The notes: a model not told the origin generated them from the sequence alone. A DNA stretch of 64,000 nucleotides from an uncultured Christensenella sp. (GCA_905207515.1 CAJLLK010000001.1:1-64000); one strand, 5' to 3'. Positions 6,467 through 15,726 are shown, numbered from the stretch's first letter. A program made the numbers and translations.

Positions 6467-8884
6467 ATGAAAGTTTCATATAATTGGTTGAAAGATTTTG
6501 TTGACTTAAAAGACTTGAAACCACAAGAAGTTGCTGACAAGCTCACGGTTTCTGGGCTTGAAGTGGAAGAAGTTTTGTTTATGAATGAACATTTGCACGA
6601 TGTTTATGTGGGCAAAATCACAAAAATTGAAAAACATCCAGAAGCAGATAGGCTTCAAATTTGTCATGTTGATGTTGGTTTCAAACAAGTTCAAATCATC
6701 ACATCGGCAACAAACGTGTTTGAAGGCGCGGTTGTTCCAGTGGCTTTGGATGGGGCTGACCTTGCAAATGGCGTCAAAATCAAACCGACAAATTTTAGGG
6801 GTGTGAAAAGCGAAGGGATGTTTTGTTCTGGCGAAGAACTTGGCATTGACGAAAACTATTTTGAAGGGGCTGGAGTCAATGGCATTCTGATTTTGCCGAA
6901 AAATTTTGTTCCTGGCACAAAGATTGAAGATGCACTGATGCTCAATGATGTCGTTTTTGATGTTAATGTCACGCCAAATCGTCCTGACTGCAACAGTGTT
7001 GTGGGGATTGCCAGAGAAATTTGCGCGATTTACAACAAACAGTTTAAAGATTTTGATGTTTCTTACAAAACTGTGGGTGGCGATGTCAAAAATTTTGTTG
7101 ATGTCAAAATTGAGACGGAAAATTGTCCGCGTTATATGGCGGCTTACATCAAAAACATCAAATTGGAACGTTCGCCACTGTGGCTGCGAAGCCGTTTGCA
7201 CGCTGTTGGAATCAAAACTATCAACACCATGGTCGACATAACCAATTATATTTTGATTGAGCAAGGTCAACCAATGCACGCGTTTGACTATAAATATCTC
7301 GACGGAAAGAAAATTGTTGTGCGTCAAGCCAGAGCGGGCGAGAAGATTGCGGTTTTGAACGGTCAGACGTATGACCTTGACAAAGATGTGATGGTGATTG
7401 CCGATGCCAAAAAGCCAGTTGTCATTGCGGGTGTGATTGGCGGCGTAAATTCTTGCATCGCTGAAGGAACAACTGAAACAGTTTTTGAATGTGCGGTTTT
7501 TGACCTGAAAAGTGTGCGTCTGACAGCAAAAAAATATGGGCTTTCCACAGACAGTTCGGCAAGATATTCGAAAGGTGTCAACATAAATTTGCCAACGCTC
7601 GCGTTGAAAAGAGCGCTGCATTTGGTTGACAAATTGGGTTGTGGTGAAATTGTCAGCGGACTTATTGACAGAGTTAATTCTGACAAAAAACTGAACTTTT
7701 CTGAAAAGCTGACGGTTTCTTATGACAAAATCTGCAAAATTCTGGGCGTGGAAATTTCCAGAGAAAGAATGTCACAGATTTTAAACGCGTTAGGCATTCA
7801 AACGACAATTTCGGGCGATGTTGTCACTTGTGTTCCGCCATGCACCAGAGAAGATATCAAAAATGCAAATGATATCGCTGAAGAGGTTATCAGAATTTAT
7901 GGCTATGATGTCTACAACAATGTTGAGGGTAGATTGTTTGAAAATTCGACGATCACGGTTGGTCAATTTGAACCTAGACTTGTTATGGAAAACAATTTGA
8001 AAAACATTTTGGTCGACAGTGGCTTCTATGAAACGCTGAACTATTCGCTTTATTCGGCTTCAGCGTGCGACAAACTTTTGTTGAAATCCGACGACAAAAG
8101 GAGAGACGTCATTAAAATTGCAAATCCAATAAGTGAAGATTTGTCCACCGTCAGAACGGTCATGGCACATGCGCTTTTGCTTGACGTGGCTTACAACTTG
8201 TCAGTCGGAAACAAAGATTTGAGATTTTTTGAAGTTGGAAAGATTTATCTGCCAAAGGCACTTCCGCTCAAAGAACTTCCGATTGAAAACAACCGATTGT
8301 CGATTGCTGTTTGCGAAAACGGTTATGATTTCTTTATGCTCAAGGGCGTGATTGAAAATTTGCTTTTGGGAACATCTTTGAAATACAAGCTTGTGCGCTC
8401 GACAGAACCTTATTTGCACAGCGGCGTGAGCGCAGATATCATTGCGGAAGACGGAACAAAGGTCGGCTGGTTTGGAAAAATTCATAAAACCGTATTGAAG
8501 AATTATGACATCAACCAAGATGTTTATTATGCCGAACTTGACACAGATTATCTGTCAAAATTGCCAGAAAAGAAATATGAAACCAAAGAAATTTCGAAGT
8601 TTCCTGTGGTTGAAAGAGACTTGGCGATTGTTGTGGATGAAAAAGTTTGCAACGCCGACCTTGAGAATGCTATCAAATCGAGCTGCGGCAAAATTTTCTA
8701 TGATGTGAACTTGTTTGATGTTTACAGAAGTTCGACTTTGGGCGAAAATAAAAAGAGCATGGCATATAAAATTTTGTTTATGTCAGAAGATAAAACTTTG
8801 ACGGGCGACGAAATCAATGCGACCATTAAAAAAGTTTTGAAGAGCTTGGAATTTAGATTTGGCGCAAAATTGAGAGAAGTTTAA
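6467..8884 (+). CDS. pheT: phenylalanine--tRNA ligase beta subunit
   Basis: An 805-residue subunit with the usual domain order. An EMAP-like tRNA-binding domain comes first (KIEKHPEADRLQICHVDVG, about residues 45-65). The B3/B4 editing domain lies around 210-390 (PRYMAAYIKNIKLERSPLWL and GVIGGVNSCIAEGT). B5 and the catalytic-like core follow. The C-terminal anticodon-binding (FDX-ACB) domain has FPVVERDLAIVVDE. AAGGAG precedes the ATG. It is separated from pheS by about 100 nt holding a palindromic repeat. Confidence 0.98.
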   Translation: MKVSYNWLKDFVDLKDLKPQEVADKLTVSGLEVEEVLFMNEHLHDVYVGKITKIEKHPEADRLQICHVDVGFKQVQIITSATNVFEGAVVPVALDGADLANGVKIKPTNFRGVKSEGMFCSGEELGIDENYFEGAGVNGILILPKNFVPGTKIEDALMLNDVVFDVNVTPNRPDCNSVVGIAREICAIYNKQFKDFDVSYKTVGGDVKNFVDVKIETENCPRYMAAYIKNIKLERSPLWLRSRLHAVGIKTINTMVDITNYILIEQGQPMHAFDYKYLDGKKIVVRQARAGEKIAVLNGQTYDLDKDVMVIADAKKPVVIAGVIGGVNSCIAEGTTETVFECAVFDLKSVRLTAKKYGLSTDSSARYSKGVNINLPTLALKRALHLVDKLGCGEIVSGLIDRVNSDKKLNFSEKLTVSYDKICKILGVEISRERMSQILNALGIQTTISGDVVTCVPPCTREDIKNANDIAEEVIRIYGYDVYNNVEGRLFENSTITVGQFEPRLVMENNLKNILVDSGFYETLNYSLYSASACDKLLLKSDDKRRDVIKIANPISEDLSTVRTVMAHALLLDVAYNLSVGNKDLRFFEVGKIYLPKALPLKELPIENNRLSIAVCENGYDFFMLKGVIENLLLGTSLKYKLVRSTEPYLHSGVSADIIAEDGTKVGWFGKIHKTVLKNYDINQDVYYAELDTDYLSKLPEKKYETKEISKFPVVERDLAIVVDEKVCNADLENAIKSSCGKIFYDVNLFDVYRSSTLGENKKSMAYKILFMSEDKTLTGDEINATIKKVLKSLEFRFGAKLREV

Positions 8885-8891
8885 CAAGATG

Positions 8892-8930
8892 TTGTGTGGT
8901 ATGCAATGAAAATTGTTGCATAATACACAA
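8892..8930. repeat. copy of the TTGCATAATACACAA palindrome family
   Basis: TTGTGTGGTATGCAA (8892-8906), 9-nt spacer, TTGCATAATACACAA (8916-8930). An almost perfect 15-bp inverted repeat just after the pheT stop. Confidence 0.8.
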
Positions 8931-8965
8931 TATATTGAATATCAGTTTAAAAAGTTGGGAGAAAT

Positions 8966-10084
8966 ATGATTTATTTAGACAATGCGGGAACAACAAAAAT
9001 GTTTGATGAATGTGTCGAAGTTCATCAGCATTTTTCATGTCAACAATTTTTCAATCCGTCTGCGTTGTCGGTTGAATCTTTGGAAGTTTCCAAACAAATT
9101 TCTCAGGCTGAACAATTTTTTCTGGCAAAACTCGGTGCAAAAGAAGGAAATGTTTTGTTCACGGGTTGCGCAACCGAAAGCAACAATCTTGCCATCAAAG
9201 GCAGTTTGCGAACGGGCGATTATGAATATGTTTTTTCGGCGGGTGAACATCCGTCTGTTTATAATGTTGCCAAAATGCAGGAGCTGAAAGGCGAAAAAGT
9301 GCATTTTGTTTCGCTTTTAAACGACGGAACGGCCGACCTTGAAGAGCTTGCCAAGGTTTTGAATGAAAAAACGCGACTGATAAGCATTATGCATGTCAGC
9401 AACGAAACTGGTGCGATAAATGACCTTCAAGCCATTTCCAAACTTAAAGACAAACTTTGTCCAAAGGCAATTTTTCATGTTGACGGCGTGCAAGGTTTTA
9501 TGAAAATTCCACTTTCACTCTCAAAAACGAGTGTTGACCTTTATTCTTTTAGTGCACACAAAATTCATGGGCCAAAGGGTGTCGCTGGACTTTATGTCAA
9601 AAACAAAAACGCTTTGAAAGAGCTTTTTCAAGGTGGCGGTCAACAATACGGCTTGCGTTCGGGCACCGAAAATGTCTCTGGAATTATGCAATTTAAAAAG
9701 GCGGTGGAGCTTATCAACATCAACAAAAATTTTGACAGAACGACGGCTATAAAAACACTTTTTAACCAAAATTTATACTGCGCTGGCATTAAAATTTTGG
9801 ATTTTGGTGGTTCGCCATATATTGAAAGCTTGGTTTTTGAAGGCGTGAAAGGCGAAACTATGCTTCACGCGCTCAATCAGGCGGGAGTTATTGTTGGGCT
9901 TGGGAGTGCATGCTCTTCGAAAAAGGCCGGGAACAGAATTTTGGAGCAGATTGGTTTGAAAAAAGATGAAATCATTTCGAGCGTAAGGATAAGTTTCAAC
10001 GCTTATCAAACAGATGAAGAAATCGAAACCGCTGCCAAAATTATCTGCAAAATTTATAAAGAAATTAAGGAAAGGGTGGCTTGA
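8966..10084 (+). CDS. cysteine desulfurase (NifS/IscS family), partner of ThiI
   Basis: A 372-residue PLP enzyme that takes sulfur from cysteine as a persulfide. YLDNAGTTK opens the fold. SFSAHKIHGPKGVAGLYV gives the PLP-binding Lys, and GSACSSKK holds the catalytic Cys. GGQQYGLRSGTENV is also conserved. It overlaps thiI directly (stop TGA at 10082-10084, thiI ATG at 10084), the same pairing as B. subtilis nifZ-thiI, so its likely role is sulfur supply for 4-thiouridine in tRNA. GGGAG precedes the ATG. Confidence 0.93.
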   Translation: MIYLDNAGTTKMFDECVEVHQHFSCQQFFNPSALSVESLEVSKQISQAEQFFLAKLGAKEGNVLFTGCATESNNLAIKGSLRTGDYEYVFSAGEHPSVYNVAKMQELKGEKVHFVSLLNDGTADLEELAKVLNEKTRLISIMHVSNETGAINDLQAISKLKDKLCPKAIFHVDGVQGFMKIPLSLSKTSVDLYSFSAHKIHGPKGVAGLYVKNKNALKELFQGGGQQYGLRSGTENVSGIMQFKKAVELININKNFDRTTAIKTLFNQNLYCAGIKILDFGGSPYIESLVFEGVKGETMLHALNQAGVIVGLGSACSSKKAGNRILEQIGLKKDEIISSVRISFNAYQTDEEIETAAKIICKIYKEIKERVA

Positions 10085-11250
10085 TGAAACGTGTTTTGTT
10101 GTTGAAGTTTGGTGAACTCTTTTTGAAAGGTCGAAATCGAAAAGAGTTTTTGAAACTTTTGAAATATAACATCATAAAAAAGCTGAAAGGGATTTATTCT
10201 AGGCTGGAAGAAACGCAGGGGCGTTTGGTGATTTGTGACTATGATGCCGAAAATGAAGATGAGATAATCTCGCGTTTGCAGACTGTGTTTGGGCTTATCG
10301 GAGTGGCTGCGGCGACCGAATTTGACACGAATTTAGAGAGTATTGTTGAAGAAGTCAAGAGCTTAGACTTTCAAAATTTCGAATCGTTTAAAATTGACGT
10401 CAAGCGCGCAGACAAAACTTTTCTGCAGACTTCGGTGGAACTCGAAAAATTTTTGGGAAGTGTGGTTTTGGATAATAATCCGAGCCTGAAAGTCGATTTG
10501 TATCAGCCTGAAATTGTTGTTCATGTTGAAATTCGCGTGAACAAAAAGACATATGTTTACACCGATCTTTTGCCGTGCGCGGGTGGGTTGCCGCTTGGCA
10601 GTGCGGGCAAGGCTTTGCTTTTGCTCTCTGGCGGAATTGACAGCCCAGTCGCTGGCTACATGATGGCAAAACGCGGACTGAAACTTGAAGCTGTTCATTT
10701 TCACTCTTATCCATACACAAGCGTTCAGGCGAAAGAAAAGGTTGTGGAACTTGCAAAAAAATTGGCGATTTATTGCGACGAAATCAAATTGCATGTGGTG
10801 TCGTTTACAGAAATTCAGGAGCAAATCCACAAAAATTGTGACCCAGATTATATGATAACCATCATGCGCAGGCTGATGATGAGAATCGCGGAGAAGTTGT
10901 GTGTCAAAAATGACTTGGGTGCAATCATCACGGGCGAAAGCTTGGGGCAGGTGGCGAGCCAAACAATGCAAAGCATGAATGTGACAAATTCTGTTGTGTC
11001 GCTGCCTGTGTTTAGACCGGTTATCGCTTTTGACAAAGAAGACATTATGGACGTGGCAAGAAAAATCAAAACTTACGACATTTCGATTTTGCCTTACGAA
11101 GATTGTTGCACTGTTTTTCTGCCGAAAAATCCTGTGATAAAACCGACCGTCAAGCGGGCGGAATATCAAGAAAAATTTTTGGATGTCGACCGCCTTGTTG
11201 AGCAGGCGCTTGAAAGTGAAGAGATTATTGAAATCAAAAACGAATTTTAA
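10084..11250 (+). CDS. thiI: tRNA 4-thiouridine synthase ThiI
   Basis: A 388-residue protein. It starts MKRVLLLKFGELFLKGRNR; the ATG at 10084 is preferred over the TTG three bases earlier because AAGGAAAGG is spaced for it. The N-terminal ferredoxin-like and THUMP region is followed by a PP-loop ATPase motif (LLLSGGIDSPVAGYMM), TGESLGQVASQT and EDCCTVFLPKNP. The C-terminal rhodanese domain of E. coli ThiI is missing, as in other Firmicutes, where the adjacent desulfurase delivers the sulfur. Confidence 0.96.
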   Translation: MKRVLLLKFGELFLKGRNRKEFLKLLKYNIIKKLKGIYSRLEETQGRLVICDYDAENEDEIISRLQTVFGLIGVAAATEFDTNLESIVEEVKSLDFQNFESFKIDVKRADKTFLQTSVELEKFLGSVVLDNNPSLKVDLYQPEIVVHVEIRVNKKTYVYTDLLPCAGGLPLGSAGKALLLLSGGIDSPVAGYMMAKRGLKLEAVHFHSYPYTSVQAKEKVVELAKKLAIYCDEIKLHVVSFTEIQEQIHKNCDPDYMITIMRRLMMRIAEKLCVKNDLGAIITGESLGQVASQTMQSMNVTNSVVSLPVFRPVIAFDKEDIMDVARKIKTYDISILPYEDCCTVFLPKNPVIKPTVKRAEYQEKFLDVDRLVEQALESEEIIEIKNEF

Positions 11251-11257
11251 GAAAAAT

Positions 11258-11286
11258 GGCATATCTTGTTGATATGTCTTTTTTTA
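11258..11286 (+). terminator. Rho-independent terminator after thiI
   Basis: GGCATATC (11258-11265), loop, GATATGTC (11271-11278), then eight T. One G-U pair. Confidence 0.8.
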
Positions 11287-11359
11287 TGAGTTAAGATATG
11301 AAAGTTTTCTGTTTGCTGTTGACCTGCCTTGACAGGTGCAGTTGTATGTTGGCTTTCGG

Positions 11360-11540
11360 GCGGGTTATGCATAGTCATTTATATTTATAAATTTGATTTT
11401 TATATTTTTGCATAAAACAAAATTTTTATAAAAAATGAGTGAATAAATATGCAAAAATCGCTTGCATATTTATAAATTTTAATGTATAATAATCAAAAAT
11501 GCATGAATATTCATAAATTTATATTTATGCATAAACGCTA
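11360..11540 (+). promoter_or_regulatory. argR promoter with several ARG-box-like operators
   Basis: The 343-nt gap between thiI and argR holds this regulatory block. Promoter: TTGCAT (11462-11467), 17-nt spacer, TATAAT (11485-11490). ARG-box-like sequences resemble TGNATWWWWATNCA: TGAATAAATATGCA near 11441, TTGCATATTTATAAA over the -35, and a tandem pair TGCATGAATATTCATA (11500-11515) and TATATTTATGCATA just downstream of the start point. More degenerate copies lie at 11370-11420. Classic arrangement for ArgR autorepression. The stretch 11290-11360 holds only a short inverted repeat, ACCTG...CAGGT, near 11322. Confidence 0.7.
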
Positions 11541-11593
11541 CATCTCCATATTTTAGGCACTTGTAGCGATTTTCAAAAAAGAGGAGTTTTGAA

Positions 11594-12046
11594 ATGGCAA
11601 GAAGTTCTAGACAATCAAAAATTTTGGAATTGATTTCAACAAAAGAGATTGAAACACAAGACGAATTGGCTCGTGAGCTCAAAAATGCCAACTTTGAAAT
11701 CACCCAGGCCACTATCTCCCGTGACATCAAAGAGCTTGGTTTGACCAAAATTTTGAGCAGCTCTGGAAAATATAAATACGCCATTTTGGGCTCAGAACAA
11801 CAAGTGGTTTCAAACAAATACATAACCATTTTTAAGGAAAGTGTCATTTCGGCAAAATCGGCGCTCAACTTGACGGTTGTGAAAACGATTAAGGGAATGG
11901 GACCAAGTGTTTGTTCGTTTATAGACAAGCTCAATCTGACCGAACTTATGGGCGCAACTTATGGCGACGACACTGTTTTGCTTGTTTTTCCTTCCACAAC
12001 TTTTGCAAGTGAAGCTGTTGTCACTTTGAACGAAATGATGATGTAA
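11594..12046 (+). CDS. argR: arginine repressor ArgR
   Basis: A 150-residue hexameric regulator. The N-terminal winged helix (about 1-70) has ELARELKNANFEITQATISR, DIKELGLTKI and the usual SR DNA-contact residues. The C-terminal arginine-binding and trimerisation domain ends in MGATYGDDTVLLV, with the GDD motif that contacts arginine. AAGAGGAG precedes the ATG. No arginine biosynthesis genes are in the window; in Clostridia argR commonly sits before recN, as here. The upstream ARG boxes indicate self-regulation. Confidence 0.96.
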   Translation: MARSSRQSKILELISTKEIETQDELARELKNANFEITQATISRDIKELGLTKILSSSGKYKYAILGSEQQVVSNKYITIFKESVISAKSALNLTVVKTIKGMGPSVCSFIDKLNLTELMGATYGDDTVLLVFPSTTFASEAVVTLNEMMM

Positions 12047-12060
12047 TCTTTTCATATTGT

Positions 12061-12089
12061 TTGCTTTGTGAAAGGAGCTTGTGTATAAT
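12061..12089 (+). promoter_or_regulatory. promoter for recN
   Basis: TTGCTT (12061-12066), 17-nt spacer, TATAAT (12084-12089), followed by AAGGAG and the recN ATG at 12110. Confidence 0.65.
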
Positions 12090-12109
12090 TATGGTATAAG
12101 GAGTTTTGA

Positions 12110-13777
12110 ATGCTCTCGTCACTTACGCTTTCAAATGTCGCTTTAATCAAAAAACAGGTTATTGATTTTCAAAAGGGTTTCAACTGCATTCTTGGTCAAT
12201 CGGGTGCGGGAAAGAGCATTATTATCGATGCTCTGAGTTTTTCTTTGGGAGCGAAGGCAGACAAAAATTTAATCCGTTCGGGCGAAAACTTGATGCGCGT
12301 GGATGCAGTGTTCAACAATTTGTCAAGCGAAGTTGTTTCTTTTTTGAACGAACTTGAAATTGATGTCGATGATGAAATCATCATCACAAGAACGCTCAGT
12401 GTGGACGGGAAAAGTTCTATCAAACTCAACGGCTTTCCTGCAACGCTGAAAATGTTGAAAGATTTGGCGGACAAATTGGCTGATTTTTGTGGGCAACACG
12501 ACAGTGTTGGACTTTTGAATGTGACAAATCATCTCTCGTTGCTCGATAAATTTTGTGGCGACGAAGTTGAACGTTTGAAAGAAAAAGTTTCTGAAAAATT
12601 TGACGAACTCAAAGCGATTGAAACAAAAATTTCGGGGCTTGGCGGAAATGAAGCTGAGCGAGCTCGCTCAAAAGAACTGCTTGAATATCAAATTCAAGAA
12701 ATTGAAAGTGCACATTTGGTGGAAGGTGAAACAGCGGAGCTTAGAGAGCGTTTTGATTACATTTCTTCGGCCGAAAACATCTTCGAAAAACTTTCTGCCG
12801 CACTTGGTGCGTTGGACAGCCAACGAGAAAATGTTGTTTCGCTTTTGTATGAAGCTAAAAACGACCTTTCCAGCTTTTCAAATTTTAAAAACATTGAAGA
12901 ATGTCGCGAGCGTTTGGAAAATTGTTATTATGAAGTCAAAGATGTTGTCGATGTTTTGGAAGACATCAAACAAAACACTGAGTTTGACCCGAAAGAGCTG
13001 GAACGAATTGACAGTCGTTTGGATTTGATAAAAAATTTGTCAAAAAAATATGGCGACAAAAATGGCACAGAAAAAGAAATTTTAAGCTTTCTTCAAAAGT
13101 GCCAAGAACGATTGGAAGAACTTGACAACAGTCAGGTTATGCTCGAAAAACTTCAAAAAGAAAAAGATGAATGCGAACGAGAGCTTTTGGCGTTGTGTCA
13201 AACTTTGAGCGAAACTCGAAAGAAATTTGCTGTGACAATGGAAAATCTTTTGACCAAACAACTCGAAGATTTGGAAATGAAAGGCACTTTTTTTAAAGTT
13301 GTTTTTGAAAAGTGTGAACCTAACAGAAAAGGCTTTGATGCTGTCAAATTTATGTTTTCGGCAAACAAAGGTCAAGAAATGAAAGACTTACATAAAACGG
13401 CTTCGGGCGGCGAACTTTCTAGGCTTTTGCTGGCGTTTAAAAATGTTTTGCTTGACAAAGAAAAAGTTCAAACGGTGGTGTTTGACGAAATCGACGCAGG
13501 CATAAGCGGTCACACAGCGGGCAGATTGGCAGAAAAACTTGCAAACATTTCAAAATTTACGCAAGTGATTTGTATCACGCACACTCCAGTTGTGGCGGCA
13601 AAAGCGGACGCCTTTTTGTTGGTAGAAAAGGCGATTGTTTCTGACAGCACAATTTCCACTGTGAAGAGCTTGAACGAAAATCAAGCGATTTTTGAAGTTG
13701 CTCGCTTGATTGACGGCGGAAAAGATGTGTCTGAAACGGCTCTTGAACATTCAAAACGGCTTTTTTCTCAAAAATAA
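12110..13777 (+). CDS. recN: DNA repair protein RecN
   Basis: A 555-residue SMC-like ATPase acting early in double-strand break repair. LTLSNVALIKK and the Walker A GQSGAGKSIIIDAL lie near residues 5-40; most RecN proteins have GETGAGKS. A central coiled coil spans about 150-370 (many Glu/Lys heptads). The ABC signature TASGGELSRLLLAFK, Walker B VVFDEIDAGISG and the H-loop ICITHTPVVAA follow. Next gene after argR, the usual clostridial order. Confidence 0.97.
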   Translation: MLSSLTLSNVALIKKQVIDFQKGFNCILGQSGAGKSIIIDALSFSLGAKADKNLIRSGENLMRVDAVFNNLSSEVVSFLNELEIDVDDEIIITRTLSVDGKSSIKLNGFPATLKMLKDLADKLADFCGQHDSVGLLNVTNHLSLLDKFCGDEVERLKEKVSEKFDELKAIETKISGLGGNEAERARSKELLEYQIQEIESAHLVEGETAELRERFDYISSAENIFEKLSAALGALDSQRENVVSLLYEAKNDLSSFSNFKNIEECRERLENCYYEVKDVVDVLEDIKQNTEFDPKELERIDSRLDLIKNLSKKYGDKNGTEKEILSFLQKCQERLEELDNSQVMLEKLQKEKDECERELLALCQTLSETRKKFAVTMENLLTKQLEDLEMKGTFFKVVFEKCEPNRKGFDAVKFMFSANKGQEMKDLHKTASGGELSRLLLAFKNVLLDKEKVQTVVFDEIDAGISGHTAGRLAEKLANISKFTQVICITHTPVVAAKADAFLLVEKAIVSDSTISTVKSLNENQAIFEVARLIDGGKDVSETALEHSKRLFSQK

Positions 13778-13788
13778 AAGGTTGAGCT

Positions 13789-14979
13789 ATGGAGACTGAA
13801 AATTTTCAATTTATAGATGATTTTGATGCGAAGAAAAATGCTTTGCAGAGTTTTCTTGTTGAAAAAATGGGCGAACTTCCAGCTGGCTTTGACGAAGATG
13901 TCTTTGTTGATGCGGTTTTGAAAATTCAAGGATTTTTGGAAAATTTGTGTCAAGGCGAAAAAATTGGAATTGGTTATATTCCTGACGGCAAAAATTTCAA
14001 ATTTGGAGTGGAAAAAGGAGAGATTTCTGTTTCAAATTTTGTGCTTAACCGAATTGTTAAGAATGTCAAAAGTTTTAAAATAAGCCATTCAAAAGACAAG
14101 TCAGACGGTAATATGGGTGGAGGTTATAACAAACTTCAAAAAAACATTGTCATACATCCAGACCACGTTTTTAAACTTGCTAAGCCAAGTTTTGTTTATT
14201 ACAAACATCTTTTCAGCTCGGAAGAAGATTTTAAAAGGCTGCTGTTTTCGCATATTTGCATTCACGAACTTTTTCATGCCATTTGCGACAGTTCGAATGT
14301 AAACTTAAAGCAAACTCACGCACCACTGTCGGATGAAGGTTTTGTCGATTATTTGGCGGGGGCGATTTCAGGTTTAAACAAATGCCAAGCTTTCCGTCAG
14401 TTGAACATCAAGAGCGACACTTCAAAGTTTTTCATCAGAACGACTCCGACTGGCTATTCCATGGAAAAGCCGCTGATTATGACCATTTTGAAAACTGTTA
14501 AAGACCCGAAAAAAGTGGTTTTGTCTTATCTTTTAAACGAAAAAGTGCTTTCTGAGAAAACGTTTTGGATGGGATTTTTTGCCGTAAACAAAGTTTTCAA
14601 AGACATTCAGACAAACAGCCGTCATCAAATTTTGCCGGAAGAATTTATTCACGACTATATTGACACTCAAAAACAACTTATTTCGGTTTTTTACGCAGAT
14701 AAGGTGATTTTGCAGCAGATGAATTTTATCTTAAATGGCTACAACGCAAAAGATTTCAACAAATTGGCAAAAGACATCAATTCAATTGGGCTTTCACTTG
14801 TTTTTGAACTTCCGAAGAACAAAAATTTTGAGGAAAAAGAAATTGGTTTGGCACTTTCTGACAGCGAAAAGCTGGATAAATTGATTGCAACGAAAAAAAT
14901 TGTGGAAACTGAAAACGTTTCCGCTTATAAAGATTTGATAGAAAAGTTTGGCGAGCTGAAAAACAACATTGAAAAATAA
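13789..14979 (+). CDS. putative zinc metallopeptidase-like protein (HExxH), unknown family
   Basis: A 396-residue soluble protein with no signal peptide or TM segment. It contains ICIHELFHAICD, an HExxH zinc motif (His159, Glu160, His163). Glu183 in SDEGFVDYLAG, 20 residues downstream, would be a plausible third ligand of gluzincin type. The C-terminal half is Lys/Glu-rich and mostly helical. It starts 11 nt after recN, so it is probably in the same transcript, and a terminator follows. I do not recognise a named family. The zinc assignment is motif-based and the substrate is unknown. Confidence 0.7.
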   Translation: METENFQFIDDFDAKKNALQSFLVEKMGELPAGFDEDVFVDAVLKIQGFLENLCQGEKIGIGYIPDGKNFKFGVEKGEISVSNFVLNRIVKNVKSFKISHSKDKSDGNMGGGYNKLQKNIVIHPDHVFKLAKPSFVYYKHLFSSEEDFKRLLFSHICIHELFHAICDSSNVNLKQTHAPLSDEGFVDYLAGAISGLNKCQAFRQLNIKSDTSKFFIRTTPTGYSMEKPLIMTILKTVKDPKKVVLSYLLNEKVLSEKTFWMGFFAVNKVFKDIQTNSRHQILPEEFIHDYIDTQKQLISVFYADKVILQQMNFILNGYNAKDFNKLAKDINSIGLSLVFELPKNKNFEEKEIGLALSDSEKLDKLIATKKIVETENVSAYKDLIEKFGELKNNIEK

Positions 14980-15000
14980 CTTTTTGTTATTTAACCTTGC

Positions 15001-15037
15001 AGTCTGACATATAAAAAAGTATGTTAGACTTTTTTTT
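15001..15037 (+). terminator. Rho-independent terminator overlapping the next start codon
   Basis: AGTCTGACATA (15001-15011) pairs with TATGTTAGACT (15020-15030) with one G-U, followed by T (15031-15037). The ATG of the COG2426 gene (15021) lies in the 3' arm. Confidence 0.75.
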
Positions 15038-15620
15038 GCAGATTTTTTCGGACAATCCTGCGCTTGCGGTTGTGCTTGTGGCAATGTGTCCGACTTTGGA
15101 AAGCAAAGTTTCCATTCCGCTTGGACTTTCTGTGCAAATTTGGGGCGAAGCAACTTTAAGCCCATTTCTCTCTTTTCTTCTCTCGTTTCTTGGCAGTCTG
15201 CTGCCGGGAATTATCATCATTTTGGTCGTGAAGTTCATCAAAAAACGAACAAGTGGATTTGTCTGCAACACGCTGCTTGACAAATTTATCAAACGTTATG
15301 ACGGACAATTCAAAAAGCTGAGCGAAAAAAGTTCGACGCTCAAAAAATGTGCATTGCTTGCCACTTTTGTTGCGGTGCCACTTCCGCTGACGGGCGTTTA
15401 CACGGGCAGTTTGATTGCGGGTTTGACTAAACTTAAATTTTGGCAAGGTTTTGTTTCAATCGCAGTCGGCGAACTCGTCTCTTGCGCCATTGTGCTGCTC
15501 TTAAGCACAATAATCGAAAATTCGGCGTTTTATGTTTTGCTGATTTCGCTGGCGCTGATTTTTGTTTATGTTCTTTTCAGCGTTGTGCTGAGTTTAATAA
15601 AAAAGAAAAGAGATGATTGA
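15021..15620 (+). CDS. COG2426 small multidrug export family membrane protein
   Basis: A 199-residue integral membrane protein with about five hydrophobic segments. Its N-terminal ALAVVLVAMCPTLESKVSIP corresponds to the PxxExxxAIP region of the PF06695 family. A second conserved patch is VAVPLPLTGVYTGSLIAGL. Family members are annotated as putative small multidrug exporters, but transport is poorly documented. It lacks a strong ribosome binding site, and its start lies inside a terminator hairpin, so expression may need read-through or another start point. Confidence 0.85.
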   Translation: MLDFFLQIFSDNPALAVVLVAMCPTLESKVSIPLGLSVQIWGEATLSPFLSFLLSFLGSLLPGIIIILVVKFIKKRTSGFVCNTLLDKFIKRYDGQFKKLSEKSSTLKKCALLATFVAVPLPLTGVYTGSLIAGLTKLKFWQGFVSIAVGELVSCAIVLLLSTIIENSAFYVLLISLALIFVYVLFSVVLSLIKKKRDD

Positions 15621-15658
15621 TTTGTTCTGCACGAACTAAATTATCTCTTTTCATTTTT

Positions 15659-15690
15659 AAGTTAAGTTTCATGTGTGAAATCTTAACTTG
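15659..15690. terminator. long hairpin between convergent genes
   Basis: AAGTTAAGTTTCA pairs with TGAAATCTTAACTT around a 4-nt loop (one extra T). It lies between the convergent COG2426 and PadR-fusion genes and could stop both transcripts, although the T-runs are imperfect. Confidence 0.5.
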
Positions 15691-15726
15691 TTATTATCTT
15701 GCGCAAGACTTTTTGAATTATACATC

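Noticed and set aside
6506..7621. Long open frame on the minus strand opposite pheT (371 codons)
   Set aside because: It lies entirely antisense to pheT, has no ribosome binding site and reads as a low-complexity Phe/Asn/Arg/His-rich product, a by-product of the codon use of the real gene. The same applies to long antisense frames opposite hslU (31435-33006), clpX (22288-23430) and thiI (10363-11262).
11311..11350. Promoter suggested by TTGACC and TTGACA near 11319-11334
   Set aside because: No -10 hexamer lies 16-18 nt downstream; the segment is better seen as a short ACCTG...CAGGT inverted repeat of unknown meaning.
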